Shown here piece by piece: positions 34,498-42,560 of a stretch of DNA of 47,972 bases (its first letter is position 1; each line of letters opens with the position of its first letter). Both the position numbers and the translations under genes were made by a program. Origin of the DNA: Flaviaesturariibacter aridisoli (lineage in GTDB: Bacteria; Bacteroidota; Bacteroidia; Chitinophagales; Chitinophagaceae); NCBI RefSeq assembly GCF_004343705.1, contig NZ_SKFH01000026.1:1-47972 (forward strand), in the 5' to 3' direction. Below the pieces are notes generated by a model, which did not search any database, was not told where the DNA came from, and was given only the letters and a program-made list of their open reading frames with translations.

Positions 34498-34505
34498 TAC
34501 TTTTG
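34498..34505 (+). promoter_or_regulatory. Candidate -7 box TACTTTTG for atpG
   Basis: TACTTTTG matches TAnnTTTG, 67 bases before the atpG start. The -33 box is not well conserved. It implies that atpG is transcribed on its own rather than from the caspase gene upstream. Confidence 0.45.
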
Positions 34506-34538
34506 CGCCCGAATTACGCAGGTGGCCCGACGGCCGGC

Positions 34539-34566
34539 TGCAAACTCCAAACCCCAAACTCCAAAC
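34539..34566 (+). repeat. Heptamer tandem repeat YCCAAAC x4 before atpG
   Basis: Four 7-bp units (TGCAAAC, TCCAAAC, CCCAAAC, TCCAAAC) end five bases before the atpG start codon, in the translation-initiation region. Confidence 0.85.
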
Positions 34567-34571
34567 CGGAA

Positions 34572-35447
34572 ATGGCAGGTCAACTTAAAGAAGTCCGTAA
34601 CCGCATCAAATCCGTTCAAAGCACCCAGCAGATCACGAAGGCCATGAAGATGGTGAGCGCCGCCAAGCTGCGCCGCGCCCAGGACGCTATCCAGCAGATG
34701 CGCCCCTACGCCCGCAAACTGCAGGAAATGCTTTCCAACATCGTGAGCAACACCGAGGTGGAAGGCGGCAACGCCCTTGCCCAGGAGCGCCCCGTGGAGC
34801 GTGTGCTGATCTTCGCGATCACTTCCGACCGTGGCCTTGCCGGCGCCTACAACGCCAACGTGATCAAGATGGCCAAGCAGCTCATTCGTGAGAAATACCA
34901 GGGCAAGCAGGTCACCATCTGGAGCATGGGCAAGAAAGGTTACGAGCACTTCGCCAAGAACGGCTACAACGTGAGCGACCGTTTCAAGGACGTGTTCCTG
35001 AACCTGTCGTTCGAAGGCGTGCAGGCCGCGGCCCAGGCCGCCATCCAGGCCTACCTGAACCGCGAGTTCGACGCCGTGGAAGTGGTGTACAGCGAGTTCA
35101 AAAACGCCGCTACCCAACGCTTCGCCACCGAGCGTTTCCTGCCGATCGCCAAGGCGGAGAAGACGGAAGGGGCTTCCGCCGCCCGCGCCGACTTCATCTT
35201 CGATCCCAATAAGGAGGAACTCATCGCCGAGCTGATGCCGAAGATCCTCAACACCCAGTTGTTCAAGGCCGTCCTCGACGCCCACGCCTCCGAGCACGGT
35301 GCCCGTATGACCGCCATGGACAAGGCTTCCGAGAACGCAAACGAGCTGCTGAAGAACCTCAAGATTTCCTACAACCGCGCCCGCCAGGCCGCGATCACTA
35401 CGGAACTTACCGAGATCGTATCCGGCGCCGCCGCCCTGCAAGGCTAA
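34572..35447 (+). CDS. atpG: ATP synthase F1 subunit gamma
   Basis: A 291-residue central-stalk subunit that turns inside the alpha3-beta3 head of the F1 ATPase. The N-terminus MAGQLKEVRNRIKSVQSTQQ and ITKAMKMVSAAKLRRAQ is the family signature, and the C-terminal helix has MTAMDKASENANELLKNLKI with SYNRARQAAITTELTEIVSG. The ATG at 34572 is chosen because upstream codons translate a heptamer repeat. No other ATP synthase gene lies in the window, so atpG is separated from its usual neighbours; it has its own candidate promoter and terminator. Confidence 0.97.
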   Translation: MAGQLKEVRNRIKSVQSTQQITKAMKMVSAAKLRRAQDAIQQMRPYARKLQEMLSNIVSNTEVEGGNALAQERPVERVLIFAITSDRGLAGAYNANVIKMAKQLIREKYQGKQVTIWSMGKKGYEHFAKNGYNVSDRFKDVFLNLSFEGVQAAAQAAIQAYLNREFDAVEVVYSEFKNAATQRFATERFLPIAKAEKTEGASAARADFIFDPNKEELIAELMPKILNTQLFKAVLDAHASEHGARMTAMDKASENANELLKNLKISYNRARQAAITTELTEIVSGAAALQG

Positions 35448-35467
35448 GAGTCGCTTTACCTTTTTTC

Positions 35468-35492
35468 AAAGCCCCGCCCTGCGGGGCTTTTT
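35468..35492 (+). terminator. Terminator of atpG
   Basis: Stem AAAGCCCCGC / GCGGGGCTTT (35468-35477, 35481-35490) with loop CCT and a T run. Confidence 0.9.
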
Positions 35493-35572
35493 ATTGGCCG
35501 CAGGTGGCCAATAACCACGAAGGCACGGCTACGCAACGATGCTACGTCAACGGCCAACGTACTTGTATTTAA

Positions 35573-35604
35573 GCGTCGTGTCGTCGTGCCGTCGTGCCGT
35601 TGCA
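35573..35604 (+). repeat. Octamer tandem repeat YCGTCGTG x3-4
   Basis: Units GCGTCGTG, TCGTCGTG, CCGTCGTG and a decayed CCGTTGCA, between atpG and scpB. Confidence 0.75.
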
Positions 35605-35650
35605 CTCAAAGGCCGCCTGCGGCCTTTTCCCAAAAAGGGTTATTTTAGCT

Positions 35651-35678
35651 GCCCGTTTCGTAAGGAGCGGGCTTTTTT
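35651..35678 (+). terminator. Terminator-like hairpin abutting the scpB start codon
   Basis: Nine-pair stem (with G-U pairs) GCCCGTTTC / GGAGCGGGC closed by a GUAA loop, followed by six T residues, ending three bases before the scpB ATG at 35682. The only Shine-Dalgarno-like AAGGAG lies inside the hairpin. The element could be an attenuator or could control access of ribosomes to scpB. Confidence 0.65.
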
Positions 35679-35681
35679 ATT

Positions 35682-36737
35682 ATGGAGATTTCAAGCCTTA
35701 TTCCGCATATCGAGTCGCTGATCTTTGCATCGGACAAGCCCCTGACGCCGGCCGAGCTCACCGAGCTGATCAACCAGGCTTTCGGCTTTATGGAAGACAA
35801 GGTGCTCGAAGAGCAGGTGGGTGCCGCCCTGGAAGGGATCGTGGAGAAATACGGTTCGGAGTTCTATCCCTTCGAGGTGCGCCAGAGCGGTGGCGGCTGG
35901 CAGTTTCTGACCAAAAAGGAATTTCATAAAACGGTGGCGCAGCTCAATGGCGAGAAGTTCCTCAAGCGCTTGTCGGCCGCTGCCCTCGAAACGCTGGCCA
36001 TCATCGCCTATAAACAGCCCATCACCAAGGGTGAGATCGAATCCATCCGCGGCGTTTCTTCCGACTACAGTGTGCAGAAGCTGCTCGAGAAGGAGCTCAT
36101 TATCATCTCCGGCCGCAACGAAAAAATGCCCGGCCACCCGCTGGTATACGCCACCTCCAAGGGCTTTATGGACTACTTCGGCATTAACTCGCCCGAAGAC
36201 CTGCCCAAGATCCGAGAGGTGCTGGCCGACCAGATGGTGCAGGGTACGCTCGTCAACCCCGAAGACTTCCAAACCTCCGGCCTGCTCGTGACCGACGACG
36301 GCGAACTGGTGGAAGAGCAGGATGTAACGGGCTCCACCGCCGAAGCGGCGCCCGGTACCACCGTCGTCAACGGCCAGGCCGTGGACCCGGAAACCGGCGA
36401 AGTGCTGAATACAGCCCCGGAAGCGGGCGCCGAGCCCGAAGGCGACCCGGTCGCCGGCGCACCTGCGCCCGAAGCGGCTGACGGCGACAAAGGCGACGAT
36501 AACGGGAACGAGGTCGCCGACGCCGACGACGCGGAAGGAGAGGAGCTCTCTGAAGCCGACTTCCCCGACGACGAGCAGCAGGAGATCCGTATCGAGGAGA
36601 CCAGCGACGAAGTGGAGTTCACCCCCGACGAGCTCGATACTTCCGCCGGCGACAGCGCTTCGTCATCCACGGAAGAAGAAGATCCGCTTTCAGACGATGA
36701 TTCCCCGTCGGATAAAAACACGCCCGACGCGCCCTGA
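35682..36737 (+). CDS. scpB: SMC-ScpAB complex subunit ScpB
   Basis: A 351-residue protein. Residues 1-200 are the ScpB core with two winged-helix domains: IPHIESLIFASDKPLTPAEL in the first, and LSAAALETLAIIAYKQPITK with IESIRGVSSDYSVQKLLEKE in the second, ending FMDYFGINSPEDLPKI. ScpB pairs with ScpA on the SMC ring for chromosome segregation. Residues 205-351 are a long acidic, Asp/Glu/Ser/Pro-rich tail (EELSEADFPDDEQQEIRIEE), probably disordered, which makes the protein clearly longer than typical ScpB. A terminator-like hairpin touches the start codon. scpA is not in the window. Confidence 0.95.
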   Translation: MEISSLIPHIESLIFASDKPLTPAELTELINQAFGFMEDKVLEEQVGAALEGIVEKYGSEFYPFEVRQSGGGWQFLTKKEFHKTVAQLNGEKFLKRLSAAALETLAIIAYKQPITKGEIESIRGVSSDYSVQKLLEKELIIISGRNEKMPGHPLVYATSKGFMDYFGINSPEDLPKIREVLADQMVQGTLVNPEDFQTSGLLVTDDGELVEEQDVTGSTAEAAPGTTVVNGQAVDPETGEVLNTAPEAGAEPEGDPVAGAPAPEAADGDKGDDNGNEVADADDAEGEELSEADFPDDEQQEIRIEETSDEVEFTPDELDTSAGDSASSSTEEEDPLSDDDSPSDKNTPDAP

Positions 36738-36808
36738 GGAATTTGGAAAGAGAAGCATCTTTTTCACTAAGTAAAGAAGTGAATAAGGGTTTCGCAAAGA
36801 GATACGTT

Positions 36809-36835
36809 AACGGCCCCGCCAATGCTGGGGCCGTT
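36809..36835 (+). terminator. Terminator of scpB
   Basis: Stem AACGGCCCC (36809-36817) and GGGGCCGTT (36827-36835) with a 9-base loop and a short T-rich tail. Confidence 0.75.
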
Positions 36836-36947
36836 TGTATTTAAAAGAGACGCATATCATGGGTCCCTGCTTAGCGTATTGACTTCTTTTCTTCTTTCCT
36901 TCGTGGTTCCGAGCCTTCTTTAACTTCCGCCACCATCTTCCCGACGC

Positions 36948-36955
36948 TATTTTTG
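36948..36955 (+). promoter_or_regulatory. Candidate -7 box TATTTTTG for lysA
   Basis: TATTTTTG matches TAnnTTTG and ends only seven bases before the lysA ATG, so the transcript is probably leaderless or nearly so. No TTTG lies exactly 19 bases upstream. Confidence 0.5.
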
Positions 36956-36962
36956 CACTCTT

Positions 36963-38177
36963 ATGTCCCAGACCCTATCCCGCCAGCAGCTGGTATCCCT
37001 GGCCGAGCAATTCGGTACGCCCTTGTATGTATACCATGCCGAAAAGATCAAGGAGCAGTACGAAACCCTTTCCGGCGCTTTTTCACAGGTGAAGGCCCGC
37101 TTCTTTTATGCCTGCAAGGCACTCACCAACATCAACATCCTTAAATACATCAACCGCCTCGGCGCCGGGCTCGACTGCGTGTCGATCAACGAGGTGCAGT
37201 TGGGCCTCCGCGCCGGCTTCACCCCCGACCGCATCCTGTTTACGCCCAACTGCGTGGACTTCGATGAAATCGATGCCGGCCGCGCCCTGGGCGTAACGCT
37301 CAACATCGACAATATTTCCATCCTGGAGCAGTTCGGCAACCGCTACGGCGGCTCGTACCCGATCTGCATCCGCATCAACCCGCACATCATGGGCGGCGGC
37401 AACTACAAGATCTCCACCGGGCATATCGACTCCAAGTTCGGCATCTCGGTGCACCAGCTGCGCCACATCGAGCGGGTGGTGAAGACCACCGGCCTGCACG
37501 TGAAGGGGCTGCACATGCACACGGGCTCCGACATCAAGGACATCAACGTGTTTCTCGCCGGCCTCGAAGTGATGTTCGGGATCGCCGAGCATTTCCCCGC
37601 TCTCGACTTCATCGACCTCGGCTCGGGCTTCAAGGTGCCCTACCATGAAGACGACGTGCGCACCGATGTGGCCGCCCTCGGCGAAAAGGTGGCCGAAGCC
37701 TTCCGCCAATACGAGCAGGAGCAGGGCCGCAGCCTGGAGGTGTGGTTCGAGCCGGGCAAGTTCCTGGTGAGCGAGTGCGGTTATTTCGTAGTGAAGTGCA
37801 ACGTGATCAAACAAACCACGGCCACCGTGTTCGCGGGGGTCAACAGCGGGTTCAACCACCTGATCCGCCCGATGATGTATGAAGCCTACCACCGTATCGG
37901 CAACCTGAGCAACCCGGATGGCGCGTCCCGTATATATACGGTAGTAGGGAACATCTGCGAGACCGACACCTTTGCCTGGGACCGCACGCTGCCGGAAGTG
38001 CGCGAAGGCGATTACCTCGTTTTTTACAACGCGGGGGCGTACGGCTTCGAGATGTCGTCCAACTTCAACTCACGGCTGAAGCCCGCCGAAGTGCTGGTGC
38101 TCGATGGCGAGCCGCACCTGATCCGCAAGCGCGATGAATTCGAAGACCTGCTGCGCAACCAGCTCGAAGTACTATAA
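36963..38177 (+). CDS. lysA: Diaminopimelate decarboxylase
   Basis: A 404-residue PLP enzyme that decarboxylates meso-diaminopimelate to lysine, the last step of lysine synthesis. The PLP-binding lysine is K52 in FFYACKALTNINIL; GLHMHTGSDIKD is the His/Gly-rich phosphate loop; LDFIDLGSGFKVPYHEDD and FEPGKFLVSECGYFVVKC follow; the C-terminal cofactor motif is ICETDTFAWDR. The length is normal. It has its own candidate promoter and a strong terminator, so it is a single-gene unit. No other lysine genes are nearby. Confidence 0.96.
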   Translation: MSQTLSRQQLVSLAEQFGTPLYVYHAEKIKEQYETLSGAFSQVKARFFYACKALTNINILKYINRLGAGLDCVSINEVQLGLRAGFTPDRILFTPNCVDFDEIDAGRALGVTLNIDNISILEQFGNRYGGSYPICIRINPHIMGGGNYKISTGHIDSKFGISVHQLRHIERVVKTTGLHVKGLHMHTGSDIKDINVFLAGLEVMFGIAEHFPALDFIDLGSGFKVPYHEDDVRTDVAALGEKVAEAFRQYEQEQGRSLEVWFEPGKFLVSECGYFVVKCNVIKQTTATVFAGVNSGFNHLIRPMMYEAYHRIGNLSNPDGASRIYTVVGNICETDTFAWDRTLPEVREGDYLVFYNAGAYGFEMSSNFNSRLKPAEVLVLDGEPHLIRKRDEFEDLLRNQLEVL

Positions 38178-38182
38178 ATGAG

Positions 38183-38209
38183 AAAGCCCTCCATGCGGAG
38201 GGCTTTTTT
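38183..38209 (+). terminator. Terminator of lysA, probably bidirectional
   Basis: Stem AAAGCCCTCC / GGAGGGCTTT (38183-38192, 38197-38206) with loop ATGC and a T run; the A run on the other side may serve the convergent gene at 38227. Confidence 0.9.
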
Positions 38210-38226
38210 CTTACTGTTCACGCGTA

Positions 38227-39063
38227 TTACTTAACGGTCATCGTAGTCGTCGTCTTCGTGGTCATCGGGATGCTCTGGCCCATCATTTCCATGGTGCCTT
38301 CCGAAGTGGTGTTGCTGGCGCGCTCTTTCACGAGGCCGCTCTTGCGGTCGATCCGTACGGTACCGGTTGTTTTGTCGGTGGTGCTGATGGCAAGCTCCAT
38401 ACCGTTCATCTCCTGCTTCTTGTCGGTCTTGGTCTGGTCGGTGAAGCTGAGGGCGATCTCGTCGCCGGTGACGTCGGTTACCGTGTAGGCCAGCTGGTGG
38501 CCGCCGGTGGTATCGGTCCAGGTAGTGCCTTTCTCCACGCCGGCTGCCGGCAGGATCACGAGCTCCATCGAGCTGCCTACTTTGGGCAGTTCGCCGATAT
38601 TGCTCATTGCGCCCGACATCGGGTTGCTCTGGTCGGCACCGGGGTAGTCGTCGTCGGCCTTCACCGAAGTTACCTTACCCATGGGATCCACCTGCATCGA
38701 GAATTTGCTTTTGATGGCTTTTCCCATCGTCTCGCCACCTTCACCCTTCAAATCTTCGGGCTTTTCGCTGTCGAAAGACTGGCTGTTGCCGCCGGGTGCT
38801 TCGATGTTCATCTGGAAGCGCTTGATCTTGTGCTCCAGCGTGGTGCTTCCGTTCTGCACGTTCTCTACGTCGAAAGAGCGGTTCACCGTGGCTTCCACCT
38901 TCGTTTCCATGCTTTGGCCCATCATCTCCATAGATACGTTGGAGTTGATTTTGGAGAGGACCTCGATTTTCTGACCCTTCTGAAAGGTGGGCTTCACCGT
39001 CACTTTCTGGGCAAAGCCGTTCAGGCTGAAGGCAAGGCCGGCAAAGAGAAAAAATTGTTTCAT
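38227..39063 (-). CDS. DUF6263 family secreted protein
   Basis: A 278-residue exported protein with signal peptide MKQFFLFAGLAFSLNGFAQ. The mature part is one beta-rich domain with repeated strands such as QKIEVLSKINSNVSMEMMGQ, GKVTSVKADDDYPG, GTTWTDTTGGHQLAYTV and TTGTVRIDRKSGLVKERA. This is the layout of DUF6263, a family similar to the periplasmic/outer LolA/DUF4412-like lipoprotein-handling folds; assignment is from recall only. Met- and Thr-rich stretches are conspicuous (TMEMMGQSIPMTTKTTTTM). It is divergent from the thioredoxin-like gene. Confidence 0.72.
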   Translation of the reverse strand: MKQFFLFAGLAFSLNGFAQKVTVKPTFQKGQKIEVLSKINSNVSMEMMGQSMETKVEATVNRSFDVENVQNGSTTLEHKIKRFQMNIEAPGGNSQSFDSEKPEDLKGEGGETMGKAIKSKFSMQVDPMGKVTSVKADDDYPGADQSNPMSGAMSNIGELPKVGSSMELVILPAAGVEKGTTWTDTTGGHQLAYTVTDVTGDEIALSFTDQTKTDKKQEMNGMELAISTTDKTTGTVRIDRKSGLVKERASNTTSEGTMEMMGQSIPMTTKTTTTMTVK

Positions 39064-39238
39064 TGCGGGATTTTTTTTGAGTTGTTTGAACGAAGATTCA
39101 AAATTCGTTTTTTCCAGGACGGGAAGTTACACGAAATGGTTTGCCTGCTTTACGAAATTGGCTGTTTGGTAGGACAAACGCCCGCAGCCGCCCGCCGAAA
39201 AGCGGCATTTCGCTATTTTGCTCCAAATAACCTGCGTC

Positions 39239-39724
39239 ATGCGCTTCCTGTTTCTCCTCCTGCTCCTGGGCTCGCTGACGGCTTCGGCGGGCGATACCAC
39301 CCGGTTGTACAATCCCGCGGCCAATGCCCGCAAAGACCTGGCGGCCGCCCTGCTGCGGGCCAAAGCCGGGAAAAAGCACGTGCTGGTGCAGGTGGGCGGC
39401 AACTGGTGCGTGTGGTGCTACCGCTTCAACGCCTTTACCCAGCTCGATACGTCCATCCGCAACCTGCTGCGCGACAATTACGTCGTGTACCACCTCAATT
39501 ACAGTAAGGAAAACAAGAACCTCGACCTGCTGGCCGAACTCGGCTACCCGCAGCGCTTTGGCTTCCCGGTGCTGCTCGTGCTCGACGCCACCGGCAAGCG
39601 CCTGCACACGCAGGACAGCTCCCAGCTCGAAAAAGGCAACGGCTACGATACCGAGAAAGTCACCGGCTTCCTGCGCGGCTGGGCCCCGGCGGCGCTCGAT
39701 CCCATCTGGTACCAAGAAAACTAA
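39239..39724 (+). CDS. Secreted thioredoxin-like protein
   Basis: A 161-residue protein with signal peptide MRFLFLLLLLGSLTASAG. A thioredoxin fold follows with the active-site pair C57-V-W-C60 in GGNWCVWCYRFNAFTQLD and the cis-Pro segment FGFPVLLVLDATG. The WCVWC motif is typical of thioredoxin_7-type proteins of this phylum. Likely role: disulphide reduction or exchange in the periplasm. The start at 39239 puts the signal first (an ATG seven codons earlier is less likely). The next gene begins four bases after the stop, so they form an operon. Confidence 0.88.
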   Translation: MRFLFLLLLLGSLTASAGDTTRLYNPAANARKDLAAALLRAKAGKKHVLVQVGGNWCVWCYRFNAFTQLDTSIRNLLRDNYVVYHLNYSKENKNLDLLAELGYPQRFGFPVLLVLDATGKRLHTQDSSQLEKGNGYDTEKVTGFLRGWAPAALDPIWYQEN

Positions 39725-39728
39725 GCCC

Positions 39729-40214
39729 ATGCCCGTCAACGATGCCTTTCAGAAACTCGTGCGGAGCAAGACCCGCTTCCGGATGTTCCTGCTCACGCGG
39801 CTACCCTCGGCGTATTTCGCGGGGCTGCAGTTGCGTGCCTGCACCGACACTGAATGCGTGGTGGAGGTGCCCTTCCGCTGGTTTACCAAAAATCCCTTCC
39901 GCTCCACCTATTTCGCCTGCCTCGCCATGGGAGCCGAACTGAGCACCGGCGCGCTTTGCATGCAATACATCTACGGCCGCAAGCCGGCGGTGTCGATGCT
40001 GGTAACCGCCATGGAGGCGCAGTTCTTTAAAAAAGCTACCGGTATCACGCAGTTTACCTGTGCCGACGGCGCAGCCATTGCCGCCGCTATCGACGAGGCC
40101 ATGGCTACCGGCGAGGGCCAGATATTTACCGCGCGCAGTACCGGCCGGAACGAGCAGGGCGAGCTGGTGGCGGCGTTTTCCTTTACGTGGAGCTTCAAGG
40201 CCCGGGTAGGATAA
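39729..40214 (+). CDS. DUF4442 domain protein (hotdog-fold thioesterase-like)
   Basis: A 161-residue protein without a signal peptide. The DUF4442 hotdog core is seen in EVPFRWFTKNPFRSTYFACL followed by AMGAELSTGALCMQYIYGRK, where the helix contains the conserved Ala-Met-Gly-Ala-Glu segment. Hotdog proteins of this kind act on acyl-CoA or related thioesters; the substrate is unknown. It starts four bases after the thioredoxin-like gene ends, so the two are co-transcribed. The upstream frame is open but overlaps that gene fully and is not real. Confidence 0.85.
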   Translation: MPVNDAFQKLVRSKTRFRMFLLTRLPSAYFAGLQLRACTDTECVVEVPFRWFTKNPFRSTYFACLAMGAELSTGALCMQYIYGRKPAVSMLVTAMEAQFFKKATGITQFTCADGAAIAAAIDEAMATGEGQIFTARSTGRNEQGELVAAFSFTWSFKARVG

Positions 40215-40251
40215 CGTACCGTGCTTATCTTTCTGTTCTAAACACCCTTCC

Positions 40252-41655
40252 ATGAAGATTGCATTCCACGGTGCGGCCCGCACCGTTACCGGCTCCAAGC
40301 ACCTGCTGACACTGTCCAACGGCAAAAAGGTCCTGCTCGACTGCGGGTTGTTCCAGGGCATGGGCCGCGATACTGACGCGATGAACCGCACCTGGGGCTT
40401 CGAGCCATCGGAGGTAGACGTGCTCATTCTCTCGCACGCCCATATCGACCACAGCGGCCTTATCCCGAAGCTGGTTAAGGAAGGCTTCGGCGGCAAGATC
40501 TTCTGCACCGATGCCACGGAGGCGCTGGCAACGCTGCTGCTCGAAGATTCGGCCGAGATCCAGGAAAACGACGTTCGCGCGCACAACAAAAGCAGCAAGG
40601 CCCAGGGTAAACCGCTGCTGGAGCCGCTGTATACGGTAGACGATGCCAAGGCCTGCGCCGGCCGTTTTGTGGCGCGTCCCTACAACGAATGGTTCCCGGT
40701 GCTGGAAGGCGTAGAATGCCGCTTTACCGACGCGGGGCACATCCTCGGCTCCGCCTGCGTGCACCTGCGCGTGCAGGAAAAAGGAAAGCCCTACCGCATT
40801 ACCTTCAGTGGCGACGTCGGCCGCTACCGCGACGTCATCCTGCGCTCGCCCGGCGACTTCGACCAGGCCGACTGTATCATCATGGAGTCGACCTATGGCG
40901 ACAAGCTGCACGAGAACGTGTCGACGTCGGTGGACCAGCTGCTGCATTGGATCGAGCATACCTGTATCGAAAAGGGCGGTAAGCTCATTGTGCCGGCCTT
41001 CAGCCTCGGACGCACACAGGAGCTCCTCTATGCGCTCAACCAGCTGGAGCTCGAAAACCGCCTGCCCGCGCTCGACTATTTCGTAGACAGCCCACTCAGT
41101 ACCGACATTACCGCCGTCATCAAGCGCTTCCCGCAATATTTCAACAAGACGATCCAGCGGGTGATGCAGACCGACGACGATCCGTTTCACTTCAAGGGGC
41201 TGCGTTTTACGAAGTCGGTGGAAGACTCGAAGATGCTTAACTACCTCGACAAGCCCTGCGTGATCATCTCCGCCTCCGGCATGGCCGAAGCAGGGCGCGT
41301 GAAGCACCACATCAGCAACAATATTGAGAACTCGCACAACAGTATTCTCCTGACCGGCTATTGCGAGCCGCATTCGCTCGGCGGCCGGCTGATGGCGGGG
41401 GAGAAGGAGGTGGGTATTTATGGCATCCGGCACGAGGTGCACGCCGAGGTGGGCGCCATCCGCAGCATGAGTGCCCATGGCGACTACGAAGACCTGATGC
41501 AGTGGCTCCACGGCCAGGAGCCGCGCGAGGTGCAGAAGTTCTTCCTGGTGCACGGAGAATACGAAGTGCAGCAGGAACTGAAGCGTCGCCTCGTATCCAA
41601 GGGCTTCCGCGATGTGCAGATCCCCGAGCGCCACTTCGAAGTCGGCATCGGGTAG
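40252..41655 (+). CDS. Metallo-beta-lactamase / beta-CASP ribonuclease-like protein
   Basis: A 467-residue protein of the MBL-fold beta-CASP group, related to archaeal and eukaryotic CPSF73-like nucleases. Metal ligands are in LILSHAHIDHSGLIP (H62-A-H64-I-D66-H67), DAGHILGSACVHL and FSGDVGRY. The beta-CASP domain (about 190-370) includes MESTYGDKLH, IVPAFSLGRTQELL and VIISASGMAEAGRVKHH, and the C-terminal zinc-hydrolase part has MSAHGDYEDLMQWLHG and LVHGEYEVQQELK. It probably cleaves RNA in the cytoplasm. It has no KH domain. It follows the DUF4442 gene by 37 bases on the same strand. Confidence 0.93.
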   Translation: MKIAFHGAARTVTGSKHLLTLSNGKKVLLDCGLFQGMGRDTDAMNRTWGFEPSEVDVLILSHAHIDHSGLIPKLVKEGFGGKIFCTDATEALATLLLEDSAEIQENDVRAHNKSSKAQGKPLLEPLYTVDDAKACAGRFVARPYNEWFPVLEGVECRFTDAGHILGSACVHLRVQEKGKPYRITFSGDVGRYRDVILRSPGDFDQADCIIMESTYGDKLHENVSTSVDQLLHWIEHTCIEKGGKLIVPAFSLGRTQELLYALNQLELENRLPALDYFVDSPLSTDITAVIKRFPQYFNKTIQRVMQTDDDPFHFKGLRFTKSVEDSKMLNYLDKPCVIISASGMAEAGRVKHHISNNIENSHNSILLTGYCEPHSLGGRLMAGEKEVGIYGIRHEVHAEVGAIRSMSAHGDYEDLMQWLHGQEPREVQKFFLVHGEYEVQQELKRRLVSKGFRDVQIPERHFEVGIG

Positions 41656-41712
41656 AAACCGTAGGGTTCGTGAGGCGTGAGCCATCAGCCGTCAGCCCGC
41701 GATGCGCGCTAA

Positions 41713-41743
41713 AAAGAACGGATGCCAAAGGCATCCGTTCTTT
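41713..41743 (+). terminator. Terminator after the beta-CASP gene, 14-bp perfect stem
   Basis: Stem AAAGAACGGATGCC / GGCATCCGTTCTTT (41713-41726, 41730-41743) with loop AAA. Heptamer repeats lie on both sides of it. Confidence 0.85.
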
Positions 41744-41759
41744 AGTAGTAGCCGTTAGC

Positions 41760-41828
41760 GCTCACGGCTCACGGCTCACGGCTCACGGCTGACGGCTCAC
41801 GGCGACGGCTCACGGCTTACAGCTCACG
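41760..41828 (+). repeat. Heptamer tandem repeat GCTCACG, about 10 units
   Basis: Ten units of GCTCACG, several perfect, one shortened to six bases and some with one or two changes. It lies between the terminator at 41713-41743 and the DUF4136 gene, 78 bases before its start. A decayed, inverted version (CGTGAGGCGTGAG and CATCAGCCGTCAG) lies on the other side of the terminator near 41670-41695. Confidence 0.92.
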
Positions 41829-41905
41829 ATTTCACATTCCCTTGCAAACGAAAGCATACTTTTTGCCGTTAATAGGTTGAGCTAAAAGCAAAGGAGTATC
41901 AACCT

Positions 41906-42490
41906 ATGAAACGTTTACAAACACTCGGCTTGCTGGCCTTATCCGCACTTTTCTTCGCGGGGTGCGGCAGTGCAGCCCATGTGGAGAAAGACCCGGCGGC
42001 CAACCTGAGCCGCTATCATTCATTTGCCTGGGTGGAAACCCGGGATGCCCGCGATACCGTGAAGACGCCGGTATCCGACCTGACCGAGCGCAACATCAAG
42101 GCCGCCGTGAACAGCGAGCTGCAGAAGGAAGGTTGGGTGGAAAATACGGCCCGTCCCGATGTGCTGATCACCTACGACGTGCTGGTGGAGAAATCGGTGC
42201 GTGAGAACAACAACCCGGTTTATTCACAGCCCTACACCCGGTATTATTACAATCCTTATTCGCGCCGCTACATCCCGGTGTATTACCCCTCGCAGTTCCT
42301 CGGCTACGACCGCACCGAAGAAGCCGTGCGTGAGGCCACGATGACCGTACGCCTGGTGGATGCGAAGACGGACAAGACGGTATGGCAGGGCTGGACCACC
42401 GGCGATGTGAACAGCCGCAACCTGACTTCGAAAGAAGTCCAGTCGGCCATACGCAGCATCTTCCGTAAGTTTGACGTCGCGAGTCGCTAA
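41906..42490 (+). CDS. DUF4136 lipoprotein
   Basis: A 194-residue lipoprotein: signal MKRLQTLGLLALSALFFAGC with the lipobox Cys at residue 20. The DUF4136 domain starts at about residue 35 (LSRYHSFAWVETRDARDTVK) and continues with NIKAAVNSELQKEGWVENTA and RPDVLITYDVLVEKSV; a Tyr-rich loop (YTRYYYNPYSRRYIPVYYPS) precedes the conserved TMTVRLVDAKTDKTVWQGWT. It is anchored in the envelope; function unknown. A terminator follows, so it is a single-gene unit. Confidence 0.88.
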   Translation: MKRLQTLGLLALSALFFAGCGSAAHVEKDPAANLSRYHSFAWVETRDARDTVKTPVSDLTERNIKAAVNSELQKEGWVENTARPDVLITYDVLVEKSVRENNNPVYSQPYTRYYYNPYSRRYIPVYYPSQFLGYDRTEEAVREATMTVRLVDAKTDKTVWQGWTTGDVNSRNLTSKEVQSAIRSIFRKFDVASR

Positions 42491-42518
42491 CATCGGTTCG
42501 CTCAGAATCAATGCGAAG

Positions 42519-42550
42519 AATCCCGTCCCTAAAAAGAGATGGGATTTTTT
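42519..42550 (+). terminator. Terminator of the DUF4136 gene
   Basis: Stem AATCCCGTC / GATGGGATT (42519-42527, 42538-42546) followed by eight T residues. Confidence 0.8.
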
Positions 42551-42560
42551 TTGAAATATT

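Noticed and set aside
32314-34557. A 747-codon open frame on the minus strand opposite the WD40-caspase gene
   Set aside because: The plus-strand gene has a signal peptide and catalytic motifs; the antisense frame has no recognisable domain.
34440-34571. Operon between the WD40-caspase gene and atpG
   Set aside because: The 134-base gap holds a TACTTTTG box and a heptamer repeat, and no functional link is evident.
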